From contig NZ_JAVIFW010000020.1 of assembly GCF_031157275.1 (NCBI RefSeq), positions 62,001 through 126,000 on the forward strand: 64,000 bases of DNA, in the 5' to 3' direction. Under the pieces are notes generated by a model that ran no database searches, was not told where the DNA came from, and saw only the letters and a program-made list of their open reading frames with translations. The position numbers and the translations under genes are program-made. The DNA comes from Streptomyces sp. LHD-70 (GTDB lineage Bacteria > Actinomycetota > Actinomycetes > Streptomycetales > Streptomycetaceae). Below, in pieces: positions 7,865 through 16,580 of the stretch; the stretch's first letter is position 1; every line of letters begins with the position of its first letter.

Positions 7865-9211
7865 TTAACCTTCCCTTTCGGTGCTGCTTAACGAAGCCTC
7901 ACCCGTGTCTGCCGCATTCTTTTCGTTCCGTACGAAGAGCCGTACGAACAGACGCGCCGCCTCGGCCGCCTCCGCCAGGCCGGCGAAGCCCCGGTCGCGG
8001 GCCGCCGCCGTCAGTTCCCGCTCGCCCGTGCACCGCCAGCGCTCCTCCAGGTGGCCGCGGACCTCCGCGTCAGGGACCGGGTCCGCCGTACCCGCGACAG
8101 CCGCCGCCACCACGTCCGCGCTGTCCGCCCACACCCGGTCCGTGCCGCGCAGTCCGGCGGGCACACCGTGGAACGGGGCCGAGCCGGGGGCCTCGCGGAA
8201 CGAGCGGACGAGCAGGGTCAGCAGCCGCGCCTCGGCGCCGTTCTGCCGCAGCTCCGCCGGCGTGAGCCAGTACGCCCACGCCTCCCGGGACAGCAGGCCG
8301 GGTGCGATGCCGCGCTCACCGGCCACCTCCAGGGCGGCGGCGACCAGCCCCCGGTCGGCGCTCCGCAACCGCTCGCCCGCGATCCCCGCCAGGGCGAACC
8401 GCCGCCAGCGCGCCGGGAAGTCGGGGGCGTACAACTGCTGGAAGCGCAGAACGTCGCGCTCCGGGACGGTCGCGGGATGGCGGTGGGCCACGGCCGGGCG
8501 GTGGGCGGCGCGCCAGCGCTCCAGGTGCGTGGTGCGCGGCAGCAGCCAGGCCGGAGTGGTGATGAGCGGGGCGGGCCCGGTCTCGTGGGTCGCGCACCCC
8601 AGGGCCGCCAGTGCGTCCTGGCGCATCAGGCCGTACAGCTCGGGATGGTCGTCGGTGAACCGCCGCAGCGTCCGGGCGGCGCGCCCAGCGCCGACCGACA
8701 ACTCGCGGGCGCCCGCGGCAAGTTCGGGCCAGGTCCGCCGGAGGTGGTGCAGGCCCTTTGCGACGTCGAGCAGGGCGGCGGCGTCGGCGGCGCTCAGCAC
8801 CTCATCGGCGACGGCGTTGGAGATGCCCCAGCGCAGATCGACCAGCGCGACCGTGCCCGGCCCGCCCGGCGCGACCTCGTCGTCGGCGTCCAGGGCCCCC
8901 TGGACGTACATGCCGAAGACCAGGCCCACGCCCTGCATGCCGTAGGGCCACAGCTCGGCCGCGCGCAGGGCGCCGATGCCGGCGGCGCCGATGACGCGGG
9001 TGCCGCGGCTCAGTACGTCGATGATCTCCTTGTGCCGTACGGGCGGGTCGGGGCTGCCCGCCCCGTCGATGAGGACCACGGTGTCGTACCGGTCGGTGTC
9101 CAGGGTCAGCAGGTCGCCGTGGCGCACCGGCGGGTGCGGCACGGCGTACGGGGCGCTCTGCAGGATCTCGGCCACCGTCACTGTGGGCCCCGCGTACACA
9201 TGCGTGGTCAC
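7865..9211 (-). CDS. TfuA-like protein, partner of YcaO
   Basis: 448 aa. The TfuA core is clear near the N-terminus: THVYAGPTVTVAEILQ, the DTVVLIDGAG strand and VIGAAGIGALRAAELWPYGM, followed by GVGLVFGMYVQG. TfuA proteins assist YcaO enzymes, supplying or handling sulfur when a peptide amide becomes a thioamide, as in thioviridamide-type and thiovarsolin pathways and methyl-coenzyme M reductase thioglycine. The GTG start at 9211 overlaps the YcaO stop (GTGA), so the two are co-translated. The C-terminal about 250 residues are helical and not assigned; the protein is longer than a bare TfuA domain. Confidence 0.88.
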   Translation of the reverse strand: MTTHVYAGPTVTVAEILQSAPYAVPHPPVRHGDLLTLDTDRYDTVVLIDGAGSPDPPVRHKEIIDVLSRGTRVIGAAGIGALRAAELWPYGMQGVGLVFGMYVQGALDADDEVAPGGPGTVALVDLRWGISNAVADEVLSAADAAALLDVAKGLHHLRRTWPELAAGARELSVGAGRAARTLRRFTDDHPELYGLMRQDALAALGCATHETGPAPLITTPAWLLPRTTHLERWRAAHRPAVAHRHPATVPERDVLRFQQLYAPDFPARWRRFALAGIAGERLRSADRGLVAAALEVAGERGIAPGLLSREAWAYWLTPAELRQNGAEARLLTLLVRSFREAPGSAPFHGVPAGLRGTDRVWADSADVVAAAVAGTADPVPDAEVRGHLEERWRCTGERELTAAARDRGFAGLAEAAEAARLFVRLFVRNEKNAADTGEASLSSTEREG

Positions 9212-10455
9212 GCGGCCTCCCGCACGGCGGGTCCGGGCGGTTCGCGGCGCGGCGGGTTCCCGTGCCGCGAGCCGCCGCCGAGCCCCGGGGCCACCACCTT
9301 GACCACGCTGAAGCCGCCCTCGGTGCTCAGGTCGACGACCAGCGGCGGGCGCCCGGTCACCGCCCGCAGCCGGTCCGCGAGCCACCGGGTCTCCTGCGTG
9401 TCCTCGGCGAACTCCCGCCCCGGCCCGCCGACTTCGTGCCAGGCCACGGTCCGGCCCGGGGCCCATGGGCCGACGACGGCGCCCGGAGTGGGTCCCGGGG
9501 CGGGTCCCGAGCGCACGGCGGGCAGGTCGTCGCGGCTGCCCACGAGTGCGGTGAGACGATTCTGCGCGGCCTTGGCCACCGCCCGCCCCAGGGCGATGCC
9601 CGGCGAACTGTGCACACCGGAGCCGACCGCGGGGGCGGCCGGAAAGCCGTTGGCGGGGCGGGGGGAGTCGGCCGTGTGGCTCGGAAAGCCGTTGGCGGGG
9701 AGACCGGCAGGCGAGATCGAGCAGGCGAAACAGGGCAGCCCCCAGCGGTTGGGCACGCTCACGATCTCCGCCCGGGCGCCCCCGTCCGCGATCCGCCGCA
9801 GCAGGTCCGCGCAGTGGGGATCGTCCACCGAGGCCGGATCCACGTACACCCGCCGGGACCGGGGCACGGCGGCGGCGCTGGCCGTGCAGTCCCGCTCGAT
9901 CACCTCGTACAGGGCGTGCGCGACCGCCTCGTCGTAACTGTTGCCGCCGGCCAGGCCGTCGGTGGAGGCGTGCAGCAGCGGCGGCTGCCAGGCGCCGGTG
10001 GCCTCCTCGTCGAGGGCCACGCAGGCGCGCGGCACCAGCGCCGGGGAGCCGCCGGCCACCTCGGCGGCGAGCACCCAGTCCAGCGGCGTACGCTCCCCGA
10101 GCAGGCGGCCCTCGGCGACCGCCAACTCGCCTACCGCGTAAGGGAGTTCCAGATCCCCGGCCGGTACGTTCCGCAACTCGGCCGGCGGGCAGGCGTACTC
10201 GGCGTGCCACCGCTCCAGGGCCGCCATCACCGCGGAGATCCGGGCCAGGAGGGGCGAAGTGCCCTGGCCCGGGGAGACGGTGAGGGATCTGGCGGCGGGC
10301 CGCACCACCACCGCCACCGGCACCCCGAGGGTGTCCAGGCCGGTGACGTCGGCGACCCGGGTGATCCCGAACGCCTCCCGCCGTGCGTCGACAGCCGCCC
10401 AGGTCTCCTCCGGTCGCCGGACGCGATGCGTGCCGTCGAAATGCACCTTCTTCAC
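9208..10455 (-). CDS. YcaO-domain cyclodehydratase/thioamide synthetase
   Basis: 415 aa. YcaO enzymes use ATP to activate peptide backbone amides; with TfuA they usually install thioamides. The second ATP/Mg motif is intact (NSYDEAVAHALYEVIERD). The first motif reads SAVMAALERWHAEY, where the family normally has SxxxExxER, so one expected metal-binding Glu is Ala. Residues about 245-270 hold a duplicated ANGFP segment from a direct DNA repeat at about 9640-9705. No separate E1-like or ocin-ThiF partner is nearby, consistent with a TfuA-dependent type. The GTG at 10455 has AAGGAG upstream. Confidence 0.88.
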   Translation of the reverse strand: MKKVHFDGTHRVRRPEETWAAVDARREAFGITRVADVTGLDTLGVPVAVVVRPAARSLTVSPGQGTSPLLARISAVMAALERWHAEYACPPAELRNVPAGDLELPYAVGELAVAEGRLLGERTPLDWVLAAEVAGGSPALVPRACVALDEEATGAWQPPLLHASTDGLAGGNSYDEAVAHALYEVIERDCTASAAAVPRSRRVYVDPASVDDPHCADLLRRIADGGARAEIVSVPNRWGLPCFACSISPAGLPANGFPSHTADSPRPANGFPAAPAVGSGVHSSPGIALGRAVAKAAQNRLTALVGSRDDLPAVRSGPAPGPTPGAVVGPWAPGRTVAWHEVGGPGREFAEDTQETRWLADRLRAVTGRPPLVVDLSTEGGFSVVKVVAPGLGGGSRHGNPPRREPPGPAVREAA

Positions 10456-10747
10456 GCGTGGCTCCTTCTCCCGGCGGGTCCTCGGCGGCGCCTGTCGGGC
10501 GCTCTGCCCCCAGCGTCATGTCCAGCATCGGAGGTGCCGCCCCAGCGGTGTGTCACACCTGCGCGACGGCGGGTGCAGGGCTCCGGCAAGAGTGTGTGCA
10601 GGCCGGTCTGCGGGCTCTGGCGGCGGCCTGGCGCACTGCGTACGCCCCTCTGTGCTTTGTCTGCATTTGCTCTGCCTTGATGCTGTTGTGGGCTTTTCTA
10701 CTGTGGGTCGGCGCAGCAGCGCGGAAGCCGACAGTTAAGGAACTCCC
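10456..10747. other. Divergent region between YcaO operon and SARP gene
   Basis: About 290 bp. It holds the candidate short peptide at 10553-10666 and an AT-richer stretch (10655-10745) expected to contain the SARP promoter. The Shine-Dalgarno AAGGAA sits just before the SARP ATG. No TTGCCA-type promoter occurs here. Confidence 0.4.
10553..10666 (-). CDS. Candidate RiPP precursor peptide upstream of YcaO
   Basis: A 37-codon open frame from ATG 10666 to TGA 10553 lies about 100 bp upstream of YcaO on the same strand. The encoded peptide is basic in its first half (MQTKHRGAYAVRQ) and ends PACTHSCRSPAPAVAQV, a short Cys/Ser/Thr/Ala-rich tail of the kind RiPP enzymes modify. AAGG about 9 bases upstream is a possible ribosome site. 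It resembles no precursor family I know, and open frames this short occur by chance, so this is only a candidate. Confidence 0.25.
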   Translation of the reverse strand: MQTKHRGAYAVRQAAARARRPACTHSCRSPAPAVAQV

Positions 10748-13051
10748 ATGCAGCGAACGCCTGTTGAGGCCGGTACGCCGATGGGCAGCGCCCCCGGGAG
10801 GCAGGGGCTGCGGATCGGTGTCCTGGGGCCGCTCGAACTCCACCACGGGCGAGCGGACCGCACCCCCACGGCACCCATGACGCGCCGTCTCCTCGCGGTC
10901 CTGCTGCTGCACGCCAACCGCGCCGTACCCGTCACCGCGCTCGTCGACGAGCTGTGGGACGGCACGGCCCCACGAAGCGCCCGCCAGGCCGTCCAGACGT
11001 ACGTCTACCAACTCCGCCGCGCCCTCGGGGAGCCGCCCGACACCGCCGGGGCGGTCATCGAGACGCGGCCCGGCGGCTATCTGCTGCGGCTGCGGCCCGA
11101 ACAGCTCGACCTGTGGGCCTTCCAGAGCGCCGTGAGCCGGGCCCGCCGGGCCCAGGAGCAGGGCGACGACGCGACGGCCGCCGAGCGGCTGCGCGCCGCG
11201 CTCGACCTCTGGCGCGGGCCCGCCTTCGCCGGTATCGAGGCGGGCCCGCTGCTCGCGGCGCGCATCGCCCAGCTCGACGACGCGCGGCTCGGCGCGCTCG
11301 AACTGCGGATCGCCGCGGACCTGCGCCTGGGGCGCCACCGCGGCGTGCTCGGCGAACTCATGGGCCTGGCCCTCGCCCATCCGCGCAACGAGGAGTTCAC
11401 CGCCCAGCTGATGACGGCCGCCTACCGTGCCGGGCGCCGCGGCACCGCCCTCGACGCGTTCCGCCGCCTGCGGCGCAACCTGGTCGACGAACTGGGCATC
11501 GAACCCTCGCAACGCCTCAGCACCCTCCACCAGGACGTACTCACTCAGGCGCCCGGCCTCGACTTGCCGGTGCGGGGGGCGGTGTCGGTGCCTGTGCCTG
11601 TGCCGGTGCCTGTGCCTGGGGCGGTTGGGCCGGTGTCCGGTGTGCCGGCCGCTGGTCTCGGTTCGCCTGCGCCTGCGCCTGCGCCTGGTTCGGCGGGGAT
11701 TGGGGCTGGTACGGGTGAGCCCGTGTCCGGGGCGGCGGGACCTGGCCTCGACTTGCCTTCGGCTGCGGCGGGGCAAGGGCTCGACCTGCCGGTGCCCGGG
11801 TCCGGCAGGGCGGTTGAGGTACCGGCTGCGGGCTGCTGTGGGCGGGTGCCGCCGGCCCATCTCCCGGCGGACACGGCCGACTTCACCGGGCGTACGGACG
11901 AGCTGCGGCGCGTCCTCGACCTCGGCCGGGCCGGGTGCGCCGGGGCCGCGCCCACGGTGATCGCCCTGAACGGCACGGCGGGCGCGGGCAAGACCACCCT
12001 CGCCGTGCACGCCGCCCACGCCCTCAAGGACCGTTTCCCCGACGGCCAGTTGTACGCCGTGCTGCACGACACCGACGACCGCCCCCTCGCCCCGGCCGAC
12101 GTCCTGCACGCACTGCTGCACGGCACCGGCATGCGGCCCGAGGACATCCCCGGGACGGCCGACGGGCGTGCCCGTGCCTTTCGTACCTGGTCGGCCGAGC
12201 GGGCGCTGCTGATCCTCCTCGACGACGCCGCCGGCGCCGAGCAGGTGCTGCCGCTGCTGCCCGGCAGCGGCAGCAGCACCGTCCTGATCACCTCCCGGGT
12301 CCGCCTCGGCGGACTCCCGGGAGCCAGGCTCCTCGGACTCGGGCCGATGGCCGCCGCGGACGCCGCACGCCTGCTCACCGAAGTCGCGGACCGTACGGAC
12401 GACTTCGCGGGCGACGAGGCGACCGAGGGCGAGGCGATCGAGGATCAGGCGATCGGGAGTGAGGCGATCGGGAGTGAGGCCGAGGCCGTGGCCCGGGTCG
12501 TCCGGCTCTGCGGCCTGCTGCCGCTCGCGGTGCGCGCGGCGGGCGAGAAACTCGCCGCCCGGCGGATGTGGACCACGGCCGGCTTCGCCGCCCGCCTGGC
12601 CGACGAACACGTCCGGCTCGCCGAACTCCGCAGCGACGTCTTCGACATCCGGGCCCGCCTCCAGCACGCGCTGCACCGGCTGCCCGCCGCCGACCGGCAC
12701 TCCCTGCGGCTCCTCGCCGCGTCCGGCCCGGGCGCCTTCGCCCCGCACACCGCCGCGCAGACCCTCGGCGAGACCGGCAGCGGCACGGAGCGGGTGCTCG
12801 GCGCGCTGCTCGACCAGCACGCCCTGGAAGTCGTCGGCCCCCGCCACGCCGTCCGGTTCCGCATACCGGAGCTGCTGCGCCTCACCGCCCTGGCCACGGA
12901 CGGCGCGGGCACGCCCGGCCGTGGACTCGCCGCCGTACCGGACGACCGGTCCGCTGCCGGGCTGCCGCCCGTCCAGGCCCCGGGGCCGCCGCACGCCGGG
13001 TGGCGCGGATCCCGGGCGGCCGCCAGGAGCAGGGCCTTTGCCAGGGCTTGA
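10748..13051 (+). CDS. SARP-type regulator with BTAD and NB-ARC ATPase domains
   Basis: 767 aa, AfsR-like architecture. A winged-helix OmpR-type DNA-binding domain covers about residues 20-110 (RIGVLGPLEL through TRPGGYLLRL). The BTAD helical domain runs to about 270 (LRRNLVDELGIEPSQRLSTLHQ). A Val/Pro/Ala-Gly low-complexity linker of about 100 residues follows. The NB-ARC domain has Walker A NGTAGAGKTTLA and Walker B ALLILLDDAA. A 15-bp repeat adds IGSEA copies near residue 570. The ATG at 10748 has AAGGAA upstream. SARPs activate antibiotic clusters; adjacency to the divergent YcaO operon suggests that target, unproven. Confidence 0.92.
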   Translation: MQRTPVEAGTPMGSAPGRQGLRIGVLGPLELHHGRADRTPTAPMTRRLLAVLLLHANRAVPVTALVDELWDGTAPRSARQAVQTYVYQLRRALGEPPDTAGAVIETRPGGYLLRLRPEQLDLWAFQSAVSRARRAQEQGDDATAAERLRAALDLWRGPAFAGIEAGPLLAARIAQLDDARLGALELRIAADLRLGRHRGVLGELMGLALAHPRNEEFTAQLMTAAYRAGRRGTALDAFRRLRRNLVDELGIEPSQRLSTLHQDVLTQAPGLDLPVRGAVSVPVPVPVPVPGAVGPVSGVPAAGLGSPAPAPAPGSAGIGAGTGEPVSGAAGPGLDLPSAAAGQGLDLPVPGSGRAVEVPAAGCCGRVPPAHLPADTADFTGRTDELRRVLDLGRAGCAGAAPTVIALNGTAGAGKTTLAVHAAHALKDRFPDGQLYAVLHDTDDRPLAPADVLHALLHGTGMRPEDIPGTADGRARAFRTWSAERALLILLDDAAGAEQVLPLLPGSGSSTVLITSRVRLGGLPGARLLGLGPMAAADAARLLTEVADRTDDFAGDEATEGEAIEDQAIGSEAIGSEAEAVARVVRLCGLLPLAVRAAGEKLAARRMWTTAGFAARLADEHVRLAELRSDVFDIRARLQHALHRLPAADRHSLRLLAASGPGAFAPHTAAQTLGETGSGTERVLGALLDQHALEVVGPRHAVRFRIPELLRLTALATDGAGTPGRGLAAVPDDRSAAGLPPVQAPGPPHAGWRGSRAAARSRAFARA
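12431..12480. repeat. 15-bp in-frame repeat in SARP gene
   Basis: Three copies of a unit like gaggcgatcgggagt encode an acidic Ile/Gly/Ser/Glu/Ala repeat in the NB-ARC region. Confidence 0.75.
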
Positions 13052-13417
13052 GCGGCACTTCACACATCCTTGACCGGGATCCCGCACTGTCGGTGACGGG
13101 CTGCGGATCGCGGGTGCCGCCCCGAGCGCCGTCCGTCCCGCCGGGGCAGGCAGGACGGACGGCTGCGCCCACACCTGCGCCCACACCTGCGGCCCACACC
13201 CGCCGAGCCCCGCCTCCTCGAGCTCCCCGAGTTCCTGAACTCCCCGAGCTCACCCAGCCCTCCGAGCCCTCCGAGCCTTCGAGCCTCCGAGCCCTCCGGG
13301 CAAACCTCTCCGAACAGGCCCTTGTGCGGTTCTTGAGGCTCTGCTTCGAATCCCTTGACCCGCCGCTGCGAGGCTCGCCCTCAACCCACCCGACGGGAAC
13401 GGCGGAAGGACGCAACG
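13052..13417. other. Low-complexity region between the two regulators
   Basis: About 365 bp without a convincing gene. It contains CTGCGCCCACAC direct repeats around 13165-13200 and a run of short GAGCCYTCC-like direct repeats at about 13225-13300. Clustered short direct repeats are what SARP-type activators bind, so this may be a SARP target in front of the LuxR gene; I see no recognised consensus. Confidence 0.4.
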
Positions 13418-14896
13418 GTGCTCGATGACGGCCTGTCCTGGTACGTACGCGGTCACCTCGAAGCGGGCGGAGGGCGCCACGGCCGCGGCCCGCTCGCCCC
13501 ACTCCTCGGCCGCGCAGCCGAACTCTCGGAAATGACACGGCAGTTGACGTCCGACGACACCGGCCCGCTCACCCTCACCGGCCCCGTCGGCGTGGGCAAG
13601 AGCCGGCTGGCCGCGGCGGTGTTCCGGCACCTCGGGAGCCGCTTCGAGCGGGCCTGCCTCGCCGAACTCGACACCGTGGACCCGCAGGGCGACGGCCGCG
13701 CCGCGGACCTGCTGCACACGGCGGCCGCCGACGGCACCACCCTCCTCGTCCTGGACGGCGGTACCCGGCCGCGCCGCGAGATCGCCCCGCTCGTCGCCCG
13801 CCTCGCCTGCGCGGCCGACGGCACCCGGATCCTCACCGTCACCCCCCGCGCCCTCGGCCTGTACGGGGAGCGCCGCCTCCCGCTCGCCCCGCTCGCCGTG
13901 CCCACATCCGCCGACGCCGCGGACCTCCAGCGGCTCGGCCGCGTCCCCTCGGTGCGGCTGCTCCTCGACCGCACCCGCTCCGTACGCCCCGGATTCCGGC
14001 TCAGCGACGGGAACCGGGGCGCCGTCGCGGAGCTGACCCGGCGTCTGGACGGGCTGCCCCTGGCTGTTGAACTCGCCGCCGCCCGGCTGAAGGTGGCCTC
14101 TCCGGCGCAGCTCCTGCGGGAGCTGGACGCCTCGCCCGACGCGCTGCGCGGCACTCCGGCCGACACCACCTCCGCGCACCTGACCATGGGCCGGGCCCTC
14201 GAACAGAGCTGGCAGGGCCTCGCCCCCGGGCGGCGTGAACTCCTCGCCCGGGTCGCGGTGTTCGCCGCGTCCTTCGACGCCGACGACGTCGCCGGGACGC
14301 TGCGGCTGTCGGCCGGGCAGGCGCACGGAGTGCTCGACGAGCTCCTCGACCGCAACCTCGTCGTGAGCGAGGAACAGCCCGACGGCGGCCTCCGCTTCCG
14401 GATGCCCGGCCTGACCCGCGCCCACGCCCGGGCGTTCCTGACCCGGCGCGACGCCTGGGAACCGGTGTGCCGGGGCCACGCCGCGTACCTCCTGCGGCAC
14501 ACGCCCACCGCGCTGCCCCTGCCCGACGGCGGCCCGCGGCCCGAGGCGGGGCCCCGGGACCCGGAGGTGCCCGACGGGGTGCCCGAGGGGGTGCCCGACG
14601 GGGTGCCCGAGGGGGTGCCCGACGGAGTGCACTCGCTCACCCCGCGCGAGCAGGAAGTGGCCGAGCTCGTCGCCGAGGGCCTGACCAACCGCGAGGTGGC
14701 GCGGCAGCTCGGCATCGCCGAGTGGACGGCCGTGAACACGCTCCGCAAGGTCATGCGCAAGCTCGGCTGCCCCTCCCGCGTGCACGTCGCCAACCGCCTG
14801 CGGCAGACCGACGGCCGGCCCACCGTCCCACCGGACCGCCCTGCGCGAGGTCACGCCCAGGCAGCAACGGCCCCTACGAGACGGGCGGTCGCGTAG
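13418..14896 (+). CDS. LuxR-family regulator with NB-ARC-type ATPase domain
   Basis: 492 aa with GTG start at 13418, chosen because GGAAGGA lies 7 bases upstream; the frame is open further but only a TTG precedes. An NB-ARC-like ATPase occupies about residues 30-330, with Walker A TLTGPVGVGKSRLAAAV and a VLDGG strand. Near residue 390 a 12-bp repeat encodes alternating PDGV/PEGV. The C-terminal LuxR helix-turn-helix is clear: LTPREQEVAELVAEGLTNREVARQLGIAEWTAVNTLRKVMRKLG. It lies on the same strand as the SARP and probably acts in the same regulatory cascade. Confidence 0.88.
   Translation: MLDDGLSWYVRGHLEAGGGRHGRGPLAPLLGRAAELSEMTRQLTSDDTGPLTLTGPVGVGKSRLAAAVFRHLGSRFERACLAELDTVDPQGDGRAADLLHTAAADGTTLLVLDGGTRPRREIAPLVARLACAADGTRILTVTPRALGLYGERRLPLAPLAVPTSADAADLQRLGRVPSVRLLLDRTRSVRPGFRLSDGNRGAVAELTRRLDGLPLAVELAAARLKVASPAQLLRELDASPDALRGTPADTTSAHLTMGRALEQSWQGLAPGRRELLARVAVFAASFDADDVAGTLRLSAGQAHGVLDELLDRNLVVSEEQPDGGLRFRMPGLTRAHARAFLTRRDAWEPVCRGHAAYLLRHTPTALPLPDGGPRPEAGPRDPEVPDGVPEGVPDGVPEGVPDGVHSLTPREQEVAELVAEGLTNREVARQLGIAEWTAVNTLRKVMRKLGCPSRVHVANRLRQTDGRPTVPPDRPARGHAQAATAPTRRAVA
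14567..14630. repeat. 12-bp in-frame tandem repeat in LuxR gene
   Basis: Five near-identical units of gtgcccga(c/g)ggg form the linker just before the helix-turn-helix domain. Confidence 0.85.
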
Positions 14897-14945
14897 CGCA
14901 CCCACGCGACCGCCGACCACATCCCCGCCCCCCGACCGCCCCCGG

Positions 14946-16412
14946 TCACGCCCCCGCCGCCCCCGTCAGCTCCGCGAGTGCCGCCCGTAGCCACTGGTCC
15001 GGGGGGAGGGCCACCGCCCCCTTGCGCAGGCGGTCCAGGCGGGTCGTCCGTTCGGGGCCCGGCAGGGTCAGCCCTTCGTCGATGGCCTCGGCCAACTCCC
15101 GTACGTCGAAGGGGTCCACGAGCCGACAGCCCTCCGCCAGATCGTCCGCCGCCCCGGCCTCGCGGGACAGGACGAGTGCCAGGTCGCGGCGGCTGACGAC
15201 AACGCCCTCCTTCGCCACGAGGTTCATGCCGTCCCGCACCGGGTTGACCACGAGCACGTCGGCCTGCGCCATCGCCGCGAGCCCGCGCCCGAAGTCGTTG
15301 TGCGTCTCCAGGAGCACCGGCCGCCACCCCGGCCTGCCGTAGCGTGCGTCGATCTCCCGGGCCAGCTCGGTGACCTGCCGGGTCAGGGTCCGGTAGGCCG
15401 CGAGGTCGGCGCGGGAGGCGTACGCGAGCACGAAGTGCACGACCCGGCCGTGCTGTTCGGGGTGCAGCTCAAGGAACCGGGCGAAGCCGCGCAGCCCGCG
15501 CAGGATGTTCTTCGACGGCTCCATCCGGTCCACCCGCACCACGAGCCGTACGTCCTCGCCCACCGCCCCGCGCAACTGCCGCTCGTGCGCCCGTACATCG
15601 TCGGCCGCGGCCCGCTCGAGCAGCGCCCCCGCGTCCACTCCCACCGGGAAGCAGCGCACCCCCGACCACCGACCGTCCCCGCCGCGCACCGCCCGCCGCC
15701 GCCGGTCGACGGCGAGGCCGAGGCGCTCGCAGCACGCCAGGAACGCCTCCGCCCAGCGCGGCACGAGGAAGCACACGAGGTCCGCGCCGAGCAGCCCGTC
15801 CACCAACTCCCGCCGCACCGCCGCCGGGAGCACCTCGAAGCGGTCCGGCTCGGCCCAGGGCGTCATGGTGAAGTGCGCGCTGCGCACATCGGGGCGCAGC
15901 GCCCGCAGCCGGCGCGGCGCGAGCGACAGGTGGTAGTCCTGCAGCAGTACGGTCCCGCCGGGCGCCGCCGCCTCGGCGCAGCCCCGCGCGAACGCGTCGT
16001 TGACGCGCCGGTAGCCCGCCCAGTGCGGCCGCAGCGCCGCCCCGGACACCGGCCCGCCCGGCAGCGGCAGCTGGTGCTGCACGAACCACAGCAGCTCCGT
16101 GGACACCGTCCCGTAATAGCTCGCGTAGTCCTCCCGGCCGTGCGCGAGCAGCCGCACCCCGATGGGCCCCTCGGGCAGCTCGACGCCCTCGACCCGGCCG
16201 GCCGCCGCCCGGTCCTCACCGGTGAGCGCGCTCGCCACCCACACCCCGCCGTACGAGGCGAGAGCGGGCCCGAGCACGGCGATCAGACCGCCCGCGCCGC
16301 GATGGCGCACCACCCGCCCGTCCGCGTCCCGGCGGCGCTCCACCGGCCCCCGGTTGGAGGCGATCACCAGCCGGGCGCGCCCCTGGTGTGCTGCTGCCGA
16401 CGATGCTTCCAC
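14946..16412 (-). CDS. Trehalose-6-phosphate synthase-like glycosyltransferase (GT20)
   Basis: 488 aa, normal OtsA length. Known OtsA enzymes join glucose from a nucleotide sugar to glucose 6-phosphate. Seen here: N-terminal SNRGPVE, QDYHLSLAPRRLRALRPD, VRVDRMEPSKNILRGLRGF and the C-terminal NPVRDGMNLVAKEGVVV with VLSREAGAADDL. The loop after the DYHL motif (AHFTMTPWAEPDRFEVLP) departs from the usual HIPFP, so substrate preference may differ. Pseudo-glycosyltransferases of the VldE type belong to the same family, but no cyclitol-pathway gene is nearby. GTG start at 16412. Confidence 0.78.
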   Translation of the reverse strand: MEASSAAAHQGRARLVIASNRGPVERRRDADGRVVRHRGAGGLIAVLGPALASYGGVWVASALTGEDRAAAGRVEGVELPEGPIGVRLLAHGREDYASYYGTVSTELLWFVQHQLPLPGGPVSGAALRPHWAGYRRVNDAFARGCAEAAAPGGTVLLQDYHLSLAPRRLRALRPDVRSAHFTMTPWAEPDRFEVLPAAVRRELVDGLLGADLVCFLVPRWAEAFLACCERLGLAVDRRRRAVRGGDGRWSGVRCFPVGVDAGALLERAAADDVRAHERQLRGAVGEDVRLVVRVDRMEPSKNILRGLRGFARFLELHPEQHGRVVHFVLAYASRADLAAYRTLTRQVTELAREIDARYGRPGWRPVLLETHNDFGRGLAAMAQADVLVVNPVRDGMNLVAKEGVVVSRRDLALVLSREAGAADDLAEGCRLVDPFDVRELAEAIDEGLTLPGPERTTRLDRLRKGAVALPPDQWLRAALAELTGAAGA

Positions 16413-16580
16413 GTCCCTGCCCCCTGCGTCGGGGCACCGCCCCTGGAGCGGCGCCGTCGAGCCCCATCTGCCCCTCGTACAAGGGGAGTTACCTCATCCG
16501 GCGGCGTGGACCGAGAATGTAGCGGCTGCCCCTACGCTCTGCGCCGAACGGACCCGGAACTCCCTTCCGCGAGGTGCCGC

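Noticed and set aside
14946..16412. Validoxylamine/VldE-type pseudo-glycosyltransferase
   Set aside because: Same family and some divergent loop motifs, but no cyclitol synthase or other C7N gene lies nearby, and core OtsA motifs are kept.
15300..16580. Long plus-strand open frame continuous with the epimerase, making a 912-aa protein
   Set aside because: It runs antisense through the OtsA gene with atypical composition; the epimerase start at 16581 begins the recognisable protein.
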